A stretch of DNA of 64,000 nucleotides, taken from contig OY759263.1 of the NCBI GenBank assembly GCA_963662155.1, positions 28,436,023 through 28,500,022 of the forward strand, given 5' to 3'. Each line of letters begins with the position of its first letter. Position 1 is the stretch's first letter. Positions 12,701 through 27,700 of the stretch are shown piece after piece. The translations under genes and the position numbers were made by a program. The notes below the pieces were generated by a model. It saw only the letters and a list, made by a program, of their open reading frames with translations, was not told where the DNA came from and did not search any database. The DNA comes from Lamellibrachia columna. Lineage: Eukaryota; Annelida; Polychaeta; Sabellida; Siboglinidae.

Positions 12701-15700
12701 GACAAGCTATCCGTCGATTCCGTTGTTTCCACAGGGGCTGTGGTGGATCCTGCCAGAAGAACATCATGTCAAATGCATTCATTGGTTTGAACAAAGACTT
12801 TTTTAACAACACATTGAACATCCATATATATAAATGGAATAACATTGAACATTATGCTCATTCATCAATGTTATGTGATTTGTTTCCAAGCTACAATTTT
12901 CGCTTTTGCATTATCAAACCTCATGTATTCATTTTTAAATATGAAACAACGAATGCGATTGATATTTTCAGTACACCTTTATATTTTAAAATAGCTGCAA
13001 AGCACTCCTTCTGTTTTCTTCGTGTGGTATCAAAGATAGAGCTATATCATTTCTATATTTCCAAAATTACAACTGGAAAGGGATACACATAACTGCATTT
13101 GTAAACATTCGGTCGGTGTTACCTGAAGCAGTAGTACTTTCTATCTCGAGAGTAGTAGTATCCAATGATGCAGTAGTAGAAGACGTCGCTGAAGTAGTGT
13201 CTTCCTCGGTAGTTTTCCCTTCTACTTTCGTACTTGCTACAGTTGGTGAATAGTCAAAATTCAACAATAAATTACAAATATCAGAGTTATAGTATATTTA
13301 TTTTCTATTTAGTATAATTAATATCAATCGTTCCATATGTTCAACAAATTAGCCGTTTCGTAGATATTTCAATTGGGTAATAAAAAATTAATAACGGACG
13401 AATAGATAAAACGATTAGTTGAGATCATTCTTGTACCTTCGCTAGTTGTTTCGACGAAAGATGTTGTTCCTTCGATTGTTGTTTGTGCAGCTGTTCCAGT
13501 GGTCTCTGTCGAAGTTATTGTTTCGGTAGACTCCGTGGTAACATCCACAGCTGTGGTTGTTGCTGAAAAAAAAATAATTTAAATAGAGCTAAGCATTTAG
13601 TAGATGCAGGAATTAAATTATTTTCTCTAATGACAGTTATATTGGAAAACAAGTCACATTGCCTACCCTTCAAAATTACACTCATTGTTTAAACAGAAAT
13701 GACAGTCATTTACCTTCGCTCGTTGTCTCAACGGATGGCGTCGTTCCTTCAATTGTACTTGTTTCAACAGACTCTCTAGTCGCTGCCGACGACAAGCTAT
13801 CCGTCGATTCCGTGGTTTCCACAGGGGCTGTGGTGGATCCTGCCAAAAGAATATCACGTCAAATGCATTCATTGGTTTGAACAAGACATTGTTTTAACAA
13901 AACATTGAACATCCATATATATAAATGGAATAACATTGAACATTATGCTAATTCATAAATGTTATGTGATTTGCTTCCAAGCTACAAGTTGCGCTTTTGC
14001 ATTATCAAACCTCATGTATTAATTTTGATATATGAAACATCGAATATGATTGATATTTTCAATACAACTTTATATTTTAAAATAGTTGCATAGCACTCCT
14101 TCTGTTTTCATCGTGTGGTATCAAAGATAGAGCTATATCATTTCTATATTTCAAAATGAAATCTGGAAAGGGATACACATAATTGCATTTGTAAACATTC
14201 GGTCGGTGTTACCTGAAGCAGTCGTACTTTCTATCTCGAGAGTAGTAGTATCCAATGATGCAGTAGTAGAAGACGTCGCTGAAGTAGTGTCTTCCACGGT
14301 AGTTTTCCCTTCTACTACCGTACTTGCTACAGTTGCTGAATAATCAAAATAAAAAAATAAATTACAAATATCATAGTTATATTATATTTTTTTTTGTATT
14401 TGTTATAATTAATATCAATCGTTCCATATGTACAACAAATTAGCAGTTTCGTAGTTTTTTCAATTAGGTAATAAAATATTAATAACGGACGAATAGATGA
14501 AACGATTATTTGAGATCAAACTTATACCTTCGCTAGTTGTTTCGACGAAAGATGTTGTTCCTTCGACTGTTGTTTGTGCAGCTGTTCCAGTGGTCTCTGT
14601 CGAAATTATTGTTTCGGTTGACCCATTGGTAACATCCGCAGCTGTGGTTGTTGCTGAAAAAAAATACTTAAAATAGAGCTAAGCATTTAGTAGATGCCGG
14701 AATTAAATTATTTTCTGTAATGACAGTTATATTGGTAAAGAAAGTCTCATTGCCTACCCATCAAAATTACACTTATTTTTTAAACAGAAATGACAGTCAT
14801 TTACCTTCGCTCGTTGTCTCAACAGATTGCGTCGTTCCTTCGATTGTACTTGTTTCAACTGACTCTGTAGTCGCTGCCGACGACAAGCTATCCGTCGATT
14901 CCGTTGTTTCCACAGGGGCTGTGGTGGATCCTGCCAGAAGAACATCATGTCAAATGCATTCATTGGTTTGAACGAAGACTTTTTTAACAACACATTGAAC
15001 ATCCATATATATAAATGGAATAACATTGAACATTATGCTCATTCATCAATGTTATGTGATTTGTTTCCAAGCTACAATTTTCGCTTTTGCATTATCAAAC
15101 CTCATGTATTCATTTTAAAATTTGAAACAACGAATGCGATTGATATTTTCAGTACACCTTTATATTTTAAAATAGCTGCAAAGCACTCCTTCTGTTTTCT
15201 TCGTGTGGTATCAAAGATAGAGCTATATCATTTCTATATTTCCAAAATGACAACTGGAAAGGGATACACATAACTGCATTTGTAAACATTTGGTCGGTGT
15301 TACCTGAAGCAGTCGTACTTTCTTTCTCGAGAGTAGTAGTATCCAATGATGCAGCAGTAGAAGAAGTCGCTGAAGTAGTGTCTTCCTCGGTAGTTTTCCC
15401 TTCTACTTCCGTACTTGCTACAGTTGGTGAATAGTCAAAATTAAAAAATAAATTACAAATATCATAGTTATAATATATTTATTGTCTATTTATTATAATT
15501 AATATCAATCGTTCCATATGTTCAACAAATTAGCAGTTTCGTAGGTGTTTCATTTAGGTAATAAAATATTAATAACGGACGAATAGATAAAACGATTATT
15601 TGAGATAAAACTTGTACCTTCGCTAGTTGTTTCGACGAAAGATGTTGTTCCTTCGACTGTTGTTTGTGCAGCTGTTCCAGTGGTCTCTGTCGAAATTATT

Positions 15701-18700
15701 TTTTCGGTTGACCCCGTGGTAACATCCGCAGCTGTGGTTGTTACTGAAAACAAATACTTGAAATAGAGCTAAGCATTTAGTAGATTCCGGAATTAAATTA
15801 TTTTCTGTAATGACAGTTATATTGGTAAACAAGTCACATTGCCTACCCATCAAAATTACACTTATTGTTTAAACAGAAATGACAGTCATTTACCTTCGCT
15901 CGTTGTCTCAACGGATTGCGTCGTTCCTTCGATTGTACTTGTTTCAACTGACTCTGTAGTCGCTTCCGACGACAAGCTATCCGTCGATTCCGTTGTTTCC
16001 ACAGGGGCTGTGGTGGATCCTGCCAGAAGAACATCATGTCAAATGCATTCATTGGTTTGAACAAAGACTTTTTTAACAACACATTGAACATCCATATATA
16101 TAAATGGAATAACATTGAACATTATGCTCATTCATCAATGTTATGTGATTTGTTTCCAAGCTACAATTTTCGCTTTTGCATTATCAAACCTCATGTATTC
16201 ATTTTTAAATATGAAACAACGAATGCGATTGATATTTTCAGTACACCTTTATATTTTAAAATAGCTGCAAAGCACTCCTTCTGTTTTCTTCGTGTGGTAT
16301 CAAAGATAGAGCTATATCATTTCTATATTTCCAAAATTACAACTGGAAAGGGATACACATAACTGCATTTGTAAACATTCGGTCGGTGTTACCTGAAGCA
16401 GTAGTACTTTCTATCTCGAGAGTAGTAGTATCCAATGATGCAGTAGTAGAAGACGTCGCTGAAGTAGTGTCTTCCTCGGTAGTTTTCCCTTCTACTTTCG
16501 TACTTGCTACAGTTGGTGAATAGTCAAAATTCAACAATAAATTACAAATATCAGAGTTATAGTATATTTATTTTCTATTTAGTATAATTAATATCAATCG
16601 TTCCATATGTTCAACAAATTAGCCGTTTCGTAGATATTTCAATTGGGTAATAAAAAATTAATAACGGACGAATAGATAAAACGATTAGTTGAGATCATTC
16701 TTGTACCTTCGCTAGTTGTTTCGACGAAAGATGTTGTTCCTTCGATTGTTGTTTGTGCAGCTGTTCCAGTGGTCTCTGTCGAAGTTATTGTTTCGGTAGA
16801 CTCCGTGGTAACATCCACAGCTGTGGTTGTTGCTGAAAAAAAAATAATTTAAATAGAGCTAAGCATTTAGTAGATGCAGGAATTAAATTATTTTCTCTAA
16901 TGACAGTTATATTGGAAAACAAGTCACATTGCCTACCCTTCAAAATTACACTCATTGTTTAAACAGAAATGACAGTCATTTACCTTCGCTCGTTGTCTCA
17001 ACGGATGGCGTCGTTCCTTCAATTGTACTTGTTTCAACAGACTCTCTAGTCGCTGCCGACGACAAGCTATCCGTCGATTCCGTGGTTTCCACAGGGGCTG
17101 TGGTGGATCCTGCCAAAAGAATATCACGTCAAATGCATTCATTGGTTTGAACAAGACATTGTTTTAACAAAACATTGAACATCCATATATATAAATGGAA
17201 TAACATTGAACATTATGCTAATTCATAAATGTTATGTGATTTGCTTCCAAGCTACAAGTTGCGCTTTTGCATTATCAAACCTCATGTATTAATTTTGATA
17301 TATGAAACATCGAATATGATTGATATTTTCAATACAACTTTATATTTTAAAATAGTTGCATAGCACTCCTTCTGTTTTCATCGTGTGGTATCAAAGATAG
17401 AGCTATATCATTTCTATATTTCAAAATGAAATCTGGAAAGGGATACACATAATTGCATTTGTAAACATTCGGTCGGTGTTACCTGAAGCAGTCGTACTTT
17501 CTATCTCGAGAGTAGTAGTATCCAATGATGCAGTAGTAGAAGACGTCGCTGAAGTAGTGTCTTCCACGGTAGTTTTCCCTTCTACTACCGTACTTGCTAC
17601 AGTTGCTGAATAATCAAAATAAAAAAATAAATTACAAATATCATAGTTATATTATATTTTTTTTTGTATTTGTTATAATTAATATCAATCGTTCCATATG
17701 TACAACAAATTAGCAGTTTCGTAGTTTTTTCAATTAGGTAATAAAATATTAATAACGGACGAATAGATGAAACGATTATTTGAGATCAAACTTATACCTT
17801 CGCTAGTTGTTTCGACGAAAGATGTTGTTCCTTCGACTGTTGTTTGTGCAGCTGTTCCAGTGGTCTCTGTCGAAATTATTGTTTCGGTTGACCCCGTTTT
17901 AACATCCGCAGCTGTGGTTGTTGCTGAAAAAAAATACTTAAAATAGAGCTAAGCATTTAGTAGATGCCGGAATTAAATTATTTTCTGTAATGACAGTTAT
18001 ATTGGTAAAGAAAGTCTCATTGCCTACCCATCAAAATTACACTTATTTTTTAAACAGAAATGACAGTCATTTACCTTCGCTCGTTGTCTCAACAGATTGC
18101 GTCGTTCCTTCGATTGTACTTGTTTCAACTGACTCTGTAGTCGCTGCCGACGACAAGCTATCCGTCGATTCCGTTGTTTCCACAGGGGCTGTGGTGGATC
18201 CTGCCAGAAGAACATCATGTCAAATGCATTCATTGGTTTGAACGAAGACTTTTTTAACAACACATTGAACATCCATATATATAAATGGAATAACATTGAA
18301 CATTATGCTGATTCATCAATGTTATGTGATTTGTTTCCAAGCTACAATTTTCGCTTTTGCATTATCAAACCTCATGTATTCATTTTTAAATATGAAACAA
18401 CGAATGCGATTGATATTTTCAGTACACCTTTATATTTTAAAATAGCTGCAAAGCACTCCTTCTGTTTTCTTCGTGTGGTATCAAAGATAGAGCTATATCA
18501 TTTCTATATTTCCAAAATTACAACTGGAAATGGATACACATAACTGCATTTGTAAACATTCGGTCGGTGTTACCTGAAGCAGTAGTACTTTCTATCTCGA
18601 GAGTAGTAGTATACAATGATGCAGTAGTAGAAGACGTCGCTGAAGTAGTGTCTTCCTCGGTAGTTTTCCCTTCTACTTTCGTACTTGCTACAGTTGGTGA

Positions 18701-21700
18701 ATAGTCAAAATTCAACAATAAATTACAAATATCAGAGTTATAGTATATTTATTTTCTATTTAGTATAATTAATATCAATCGTTCCATATGTTCAACAAAT
18801 TAGCCGTTTCGTAGATATTTCAATTGGGTAATAAAAAATTAATAACGGACGAATAGATAAAACCATTAGTTGAGATCATTCTTGTACCTTCGCTAGTTGT
18901 TTCGACGAAAGATATTGTTCCTTCGATTGTTGTTTGTGCAGCTGTTCCAGTGGTCTCTGTCGAAGTTATTGTTTCGGTAGACTCCGTGGTAACATCCACA
19001 GCTGTGGTTGTTGCTGAAAAAAAAATAATTGAAATAGAGCTAAGCATTTAGTAGATGCAGGAATTAAATTATTTTCTCTAATGACAGTTATATTGGAAAA
19101 CAAGTCACATTGCCTACCCTTCAAAATTACACTCATTGTTTAAACAGAAATGACAGTCATTTACCTTCGCTCGTTGTCTCAACGGATGGCGTCGTTCCTT
19201 CAATTGTACTTGTTTCAACAGACTCTCTAGTCGCTGCCGACGACAAGCTATCCGTCGATTCCCTGGTTTCCACAGGGGCTGTGGTGGATCCTGCCAAAAG
19301 AATATCATGTCAAATGCATTCATTGGTTTGAACAAGACATTGTTTTAACAAAACATTGAACATCCATATATATAAATGGAATAACATTGAACATTATGCT
19401 GATTCATAAATGTTATGTGATTTGCTTCCAAGCTACAAGTTGCGCTTTTGCATTATCAAACCTCATGTATTAATTTTGATATATGAAAGATCGAATATGA
19501 TTGATATTTTCAATACAACTTTATATTTTAAAATAGTTGCATAGCACTCCTTCTATTTTCATCGTGTGGTATCAAAGATAGAGCTATATCATTTCTATAT
19601 TTCAAAATGAAATCTGGAAAGGGATGCACATAATTGCATTAGTAAACATTCGGTCGGTGTTACCTGAAGCAGTCGTACTTTCTATCTCGAGAGTAGTAGT
19701 ATCCAATGATGCATTAGTAGAAGACGTCGCTGAAGTAGTGTCTTCCACGGTAGTTTTCCCTTCTACTACCGTACTTGCTACAGTTGCTGAATAATCAAAA
19801 TTAAAAAATAAATTACAAATATCATAGTTATATTATATTTATTTTCTATTTGTTATTATTAATATCAATCGTTCCATATGTACAACAAATTAGCAGTTTC
19901 GTAGTTTTTTAAATTAGGTAATAAAATATTAATAACGAACGAATAGATAAAACGATTATTTGAGATCAAACTTATACCTTCGCTAGTTGTTTCGACGAAA
20001 GATGTTGTTCCTTCGACTGTTGTTTGTGCAGCTGTTCCAGTGGTCTCTGTCGAAATTATTGTTTCGGTTGACCCCGTGGTAACATCCGCAGCTGTGGTTG
20101 TTGCTGAAAAAAAATACTTAAAATAGAGCTAAGCATTTAGTAGATGCCGGAATTAAATTATTTTCTGTAATGACAGTTATATTGGTAAAGAAGTCTCATT
20201 GCCTACCCATCAAAATTACACTTATTTTTTAAACAGAAATGACAGTCATTTACCTTCGCTCGTTGTCTCAACAGATTGCGTCGTTCCTTCGATTGTACTT
20301 GTTTCAACTGACTCTGTAGTCGCTGCCGACGACAAGCTATCCGTCGATTCCGTTGTTTCCACAGGGGCTGTGGTGGATCCTGCCAGAAGAATATCATGTC
20401 AAATGCATTCATTGGTTTGAACGAAGACTTTTTTTAACAACACATTGAACATCCATATATATAAATGAAATAACATTGAACATTATGCTGATTCATCAAT
20501 GTTATGTGATTTGTTTCCAAGCTACAATTTTCGCTTATGCTTCATCAAACCTCATGTATTCATTTTGAAATATGAAACAACGAATACGATTGATATTTTC
20601 AATACAACTTTATATTTTAAAATAGCTGCAAAGCACTCCTTCTGTTTTCTTCTTGTGGTATCAAAGATAGAGCTATATCATTTCTATATTTCCAAAATGA
20701 CAACTGGAAAGGGATACACATAACTGCATTTGTAAACATTCGGTCGGTGTTACCTGAAGCAGTCGTACTTTCTATCTCGAGAGTAGTAGTATCCAATGAT
20801 GCAGTAGTAGAAGACGTCGCTGAAGTAGTGTCTTCCTCGGTAGTTTTCCCTTCTACTTTCGTACTTGCTACAGTTGGTGAATAGTCAAAATTCAACAATA
20901 AATTACAAATATCAGAGTTATATTATATTTATTTTCTATTTATTATAATTAATATCAATCGTTCCATATGTTCAACAAATTAGCAGTTTCGTAGATATTT
21001 CAATTGGGTAATAAAATATTAATAACGGACGAATAAATAAAACGATTAGTTGAGATCATTCTTGTACCTTCGCTAGTTGTTTCGACGAAAGATGTTGTTC
21101 CTTCGATTGTTGTTTGTGCAGCTGTTCCAGTGGTCTCTTTCGAAATTATTGTTTCGGATGACCCCGTGGTAACATACGCAACTGTGGTTGTTGCTGATAA
21201 AAAATTATTTGAAATAGAACTAAGCATTTAGTAGATGCAGGAATTAAATTATTTTCTGTAATGACATTTATATTGGTAAAGAAGTCTCATTGCCTACCCA
21301 TCAAAATTACACTTATTTTTTAAACAGAAATGACAGTCATTTACCTTCGCTCGTTGTCTCAACAGATTGCGTCGTTCCTTCGATTGTACTTGTTTCAACT
21401 GACTCTGTTGTCGCTGCCGACGACAAGCTATCCGTCGATTCCGTTGTTTCCACTGGGGCTGTGGTGGATCCTGCCAGAAGAATATCATGTCAAATGCATT
21501 CATTGGTTTGAACGAAGACTTTTTTTAACAACACATTGAACATCCATATATATAAATGGAATAACATTGAACATTATGCTGATTCATCAATGTTATGTGA
21601 TTTGTTTCCAAGCTACAATTTTCGCTTATGCTTTATCAAACCTCATGTATTCATTTTGAAATATGAAACAACGAATACGATTGATATTTTCAGTACACCT

Positions 21701-24700
21701 TTATATTTTAAAATAGCTGCAAAGCACTCCTTCCGTTTTCTTCGTGTGGTATCAAAGATAGAGCTATATCATTTCTATATTTCCAAAATGACAACTGGAA
21801 AGGGATACACATAACTGCATTTGTAAACATTCGGTCGGTGTTACCTGAAGCAGTCGTACTTTCTATCTCGAGAGTAGTAGTATCCAATGATGCAGTAGTA
21901 GAAGACGTCGCTGAAGTAGTGTCTTCCTCGGTAATTTTCCCTTCTACTACCGTACTTGCTACAGTTGCTGAATAATCAAAATAAAAAAATAAATTACAAA
22001 TATCATAGTTATATTATATTTATTTTCTATTTGTTATAATTAATATCAATCGTTCCATATGTACAACAAATTAGCAGTTTCGTAGTTTTTTCAATTAGGT
22101 AATAAAATATTAATAACGGACGAATAGATAAAACGATTATTTGAGATCAAACTTATACCTTCGCTAGTTGTTTCGACGAAAGATGTTGTTCCTTCGACTG
22201 TTGTTTGTGCAGCTGTTCCAGTGGTCTCTGTCGAAATTATTGTTTCGGTTGACCCCGTGGTAACATCCGCAGCTGTGGTTGTTGCTGAAAAAAAATACTT
22301 AAAATAGAGCTAAGCATTTAGTAGATGCCGGAATTAAATTATTTTCTGTAATGACATTTATATTGGTAAAGAAGTCTCATTGCCTACCCATCAAAATTAC
22401 ACTTATTTTTTAAACAGAAATGACAGTCATTTACCTTCGCTCGTTGTCTCAACAGATTGCGTCGATCCTTCGATTGTACTTGTTTCAACTGACTCTGTAG
22501 TCGCTGCCGACGACAAGCTATCCGTCGATTCCGTTGTTTCCACAGGGGCAGTGGTGGATCCTGCCAGAAGAATATCATGTCAAATGCTTTCATTGGTTTG
22601 AACGAAGACTTTTTTTAACAACACATTGAACATCCATATATATAAATGGAATAACATTGAACATTATGCTGATTCATCAATGTTATGTGATTTGTTTCCA
22701 AGCTACAATTTTAGCTTATGCTTCATCAAACCTCATGTATTAATTTTGAAATATGAAACAACGAATACGATTGATATTTTCAATACAACTATATATTTTA
22801 AAATAGCTGCAAAGCACTCCTTCTGTTTTCTTCGTGTGGTATCAAAGATAGAGCTATATCATTTCTATATTTCCAAAATGACAGTTGGAAAGGGATACAC
22901 ATAACTGCATTTGTAAACATTCGGTCGGTGTTACCTGAAGCAGTCGTACTTTCTATCTCGAGAGTAGTAGTATCCAATGATGCAGTTATAGAAGACGTCG
23001 CTGAAGTAGTGTCTTCCTCGGTAGTTTTCCCTTCTACTTTCGTACTTGCTACAGTTGGTGAATAGTCAAAATTCAACAATAAATTACAAATATCAGAGTT
23101 ATATTATATTTATTTTCTATTTATTATAATTAATATCAATCGTTCCATATGTTCAACAAATTAGCAGTTTCGTAGATATTTCAATTGGGTAATAAAATAT
23201 TAATAACGGGCGAATAGATAAAACGATTAGTTGAGATCATTCTTGTACCTTCGCTAGTTGTTTCGACGAAAGATGTTGTTCCTTCGATTGTTGTTTGTGC
23301 AGCTGTTCCAGTGGTCCCTGTCGAAGTTATTTTTTCGGTAGACTCCGTGGTAACATCCACAGCTGTGGTTGTTGCTGAAAAAAAAATAATTGAAATAGAG
23401 CTAAGCATTTAGTAGATGCAGGAATTAAATTATTTCTCTAATGACAGTTATATTGGAAAACAAGTCACATTGCCTACCCTTCAAAATTACACTCATTGTT
23501 TAAACAGAAATGACAGTCATTTACCTTCGCTCGTTGTCTCAACGGATGGCGTCGTTCCTTCAATTGTACTTGTTTCAACAGACTCTCTTGTCGCTGCCGA
23601 CGACAAGCTATCCGTCGATTCCGTGGTTTCCACAGGGGCTGTGGTGGATCCTGCCAAAAGAATATCATGTCAAATGCATTCATTGGTTTGAACAAGACAT
23701 TGTTTTAACAAAATATTGAACATCCATAAATATATAAATGGAATAACATTGAACATTATGCTAATTCATAAATGTTATGTGATTTGCTTCCAAGCTACAA
23801 GTTGCGCTTTTGCATTATCAAACCTCATGTATTAATTTTGATATATGAAACATCGAATATGATTGATATTTTCAATACAACTTTATATTTTAAAATAGTT
23901 GCATAGCACTCCTTCTGTTTTCATCGTGTGGTATCAAAGATAGAGCTATATCATTTCTATATTTCAAAATGAAATCTGGAAAGGGATACACATAATTGCA
24001 TTTGTAAACATTCGGTCGGTGTTACCTGAAGCAGTCGTACTTTCTATCTCGAGAGTAGTAGTATCCAATGATGCAGTAGTAGAAGACGTCGCTGAAGTAG
24101 TGTCTTCCTCGGTAATTATCCCTTCTTCTACCGTACTTGCTACAGTTGCTGAATAATCAAAATAAAAAAATAAATTACAAATATCATAGTTATATTATAT
24201 TTATTTTCTATTTGTTATAATTAATATCAATCGTTCCATATGTACAACAAATTAGCAGTTTCGTAGTTTTTTCAATTAGGTAATAAAATATTAATAACGG
24301 ACGAATAGATAAAACGATTATTTGAGATCAAACTTATACCTTCGCTAGTTGTTTCGACGAAAGATGTTGTTCCTTCGACTGTTGTTTGTGCAGCTGTTCC
24401 AGTGGTCTCTGTCGAAATTATTGTTTCGGTTGACCACGTGGTAACATCCGCAGCTGTGGTTGTTGCTGAAAAAAAAAACTTAAAATAGAGCTAAGCATTT
24501 AGTAGATGCCGGAATTAAATTATTTTCTGTAATGACAGTTATATTGGTAAAGAAGTCTCATTGCCTACCCATCAAAATTACACTTATTTTTTAAACAGAA
24601 ATGACAGTCATTTACCTTCGCTCGTTGTCTCAACAGATTGCGTCGTTCCTTCGATTGTACTTGTTTCAACTGACTCTGTATTCGCTGCCGACGACAAGCT

Positions 24701-27700
24701 ATCCGTCGATTCCGTTGTTTCCACAGGGGCTGTAGTGGATCCTGCCAGAAGAATATCATGTCAAATGCATTCATTGGTTTGAACGAAAACTTTTTTTAAC
24801 AACACATTGAACATCCATATATATAAATGGAATAACATTGAACATTATGCTGATTCATCAATGTTATGTGATTTGTTTCCAAGCTACAATTTTCGCTTAT
24901 GCTTCATCAAACCTCATGTATTCATTTTGAAATATGAAACAACGAATACGATTGATATTTTCAATACAACTTTATATTTTAAAATAGCTGCAAAGCACTC
25001 CTTCTGTTTTCTTCGTGTGGTATCAAAGATAGAGCTATATCATTTCTATATTTCCAAAATGACAACTGGAAAGGGATACACATAACTGCATTTGTAAACA
25101 TTCGGTCGGTGTTACCTGAAGCAGTCGTACTTTCTATCTCGAGAGTAGTAGTATCCAATGATGCAGTAGTAGAAGACGTCGCTGAAGTAGTGTCTTCCTC
25201 GGTAATTATCCCTTCTACTACCGTACTTGCTACAGTTGCTGAATAATCAAAATTAAAAAATAAATTACAAATATCATAGTTATATTATATTTATTTTCTA
25301 TTTGTTATAATTAATATCAATCGTTCCATATGTACAACAAATTAGCAGTTTCGTAGTTTTTTCAATTAGGTAATAAAATATTAATAACGGACGAATAGAT
25401 AAAACGATTATTTGAGATAAAACTTGTACCTTCGCTAGTTGTTTCGACGAAAGATGTTGTTCCTTCGACTGTTGTTTGTGCAGCTGTTCCAGTGGTCTCT
25501 GTCGAAATTATTGTTTCGGTTGACCCCGTGGTAACATCCGCAGCTGTGGTTGTTACTGAAAACAAATACTTGAAATAGAGCTAAGCATTTAGTAGATTCC
25601 GGTATTAAATTATTTTCTGTAATGACAGTTATATTGGTAAACAAGTCACATTGCCTACCCATCAAAATTACACTTATTGTTTAAACAGAAATGACAGTCA
25701 TTTACCTTCGCTCGTTGTCTCAACGGATTGCGTCGTTCCTTCGATTGTACTTGTTTCAACTGACTCTGTAGTCGCTGCCGACGACAAGCTATCCGTCGAT
25801 TCCGTGGTTTCCACAGGGGCTGTGGTGGATCCTGCCAGAAGAACATCATGTCAAATGCATTCATTGGTTTGAACGAAGACTTTTTTAACAACACATTGAA
25901 CATCCATATATATAAATGGAATAACATTGAACATTATGCTGATTCATCAATGTTATGTGATTTGTTTCCAAGCTACAATTTTCGCTTTTGCATTATCAAA
26001 CCTCATGTATTCATTTTTAAATATGAAACAACGAATGCGATTGATATTTTCAGTACACCTTTATATTTTAAAATAGCTGCAAAGCACTCCTTCTGTTTTC
26101 TTCGTGTGGTATCAAAGATAGAGCTATATCATTTCTATATTTCCAAAATTACAACTGGAAAGGGATACACATAACTGCATTTGTAAACATTCGGTCGGTG
26201 TTACCTGAAGCAGTCGTACTTTCTATCTCGAGAGTAGTAGTATCCAATGATGCAGTAGTAGAAGACGTCGCTGAAGTAGTGTCTTCCTCGGTAGTTTTCC
26301 CTTCTACTTTCGTACTTGCTACAGTTGGTGAATAGTCAAAATTCAACAATAAATTACAAATATCAGAGTTATAGTATATTTATTTTCTATTTAGTATAAT
26401 TAATATCAATGGTTCCATATGTTCAACAAATTAGCCGTTTCTTAGATATTTCAATTGGGTAATAAAAAATTAATAACGGACGAATAGATAAAACGATTAG
26501 TTGAGATCATTCTTGTACCTTCGCTAGTTGTTTCGACGAAAGATGTTGTTCCTTCGATTGTTGTTTGTGCAGCTGTTCCAGTGGTCCCTGTCGAAGTTAT
26601 TGTTTCGGTAGACTCCGTGGTAACATCCACAGCTGTGGTTGTTGCTGAAAAAAAAATAATTGAAATAGAGCTAAGCATTTAGTAGATGCAGGAATTAAAT
26701 TATTTCTCTAATGACAGTTATATTGGAAAACAAGTCACATTGCCTACCCTTCAAAATTACACTCATTGTTTAAACAGAAATGACAGTCATTTACCTTCGC
26801 TCGTTGTCTCAACGGATGGCGTCGTTCCTTCAATTGTACTTGTTTCAACAGACTCTCTTGTCGCTGCCGACGACAAGCTATCCGTCGATTCCGTGGTTTC
26901 CACAGGGGCTGTGGTGGATCCTGCCAAAAGAATATCATGTCAAATGCATTCGTTGGTTTGAACAAGACATTGTTTTAACAAAACATTGAACATTCATAAA
27001 TATATAAATGGAATAACATTGAACATTATGCTAATTCATAAATGTTATGTGATTTGCTTCCAAGCTACAAGTTGCGCTTTTGCATTATCAAACCTCATGT
27101 ATTAATTTTGATATATGAAACATCGAATATGATTGATATTTTCAATACAACTTTATATTTTAAAATAGTTGCATAGCACTCCTTCTGTTTTCATCGTGTG
27201 GTATCAAAGATAGAGCTATATCATTTCTATATTTCAAAATGAAATCTGGAAAGGGATACACATAATTGCATTTGTAAACATTCGGTCGGTGTTACCTGAA
27301 GCAGTCGTACTTTCTATCTCGAGAGTAGTAGTATCCAATGATGCAGTAGTAGAAGACGTCGCTGAAGTAGTGTCTTCCTCGGTAATTATCCCTTCTACTA
27401 CCGTACTTGCTACAGTTGCTGAATAATCAAAATAAAAAAATAAATTACAAATATCATAGTTATATTATATTTATTTTCTATTTGTTATAATTAATATCAA
27501 TCGTTCCATATGTACAACAAATTAGCAGTTTCGTAGTTTTTTCAATTAGGTAATAAAATATTAATAACGGACGAATAGATAAAACGATTATTTGAGATCA
27601 AACTTATACCTTCGCTAGTTGTTTCGACGAAAGATGTTGTTCCTTCGACTGTTGTTTGTGCAGCTGTTCCAGTGGTCTCTGTCGAAATTATTGTTTCGGT

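Larger units (their letters stand above)
11760..18299. repeat. Higher-order trimer, 3,270 bp period, two copies
   Basis: Units 12-14 and 15-17 match closely at an offset of 3,270 bp, including rare variants such as TEKII in B, SSEAT in C and the class 2 long intron of units 13 and 16. A private difference lies in the B exons at about 14,633 and 17,903. Edges are approximate. Confidence 0.85.
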
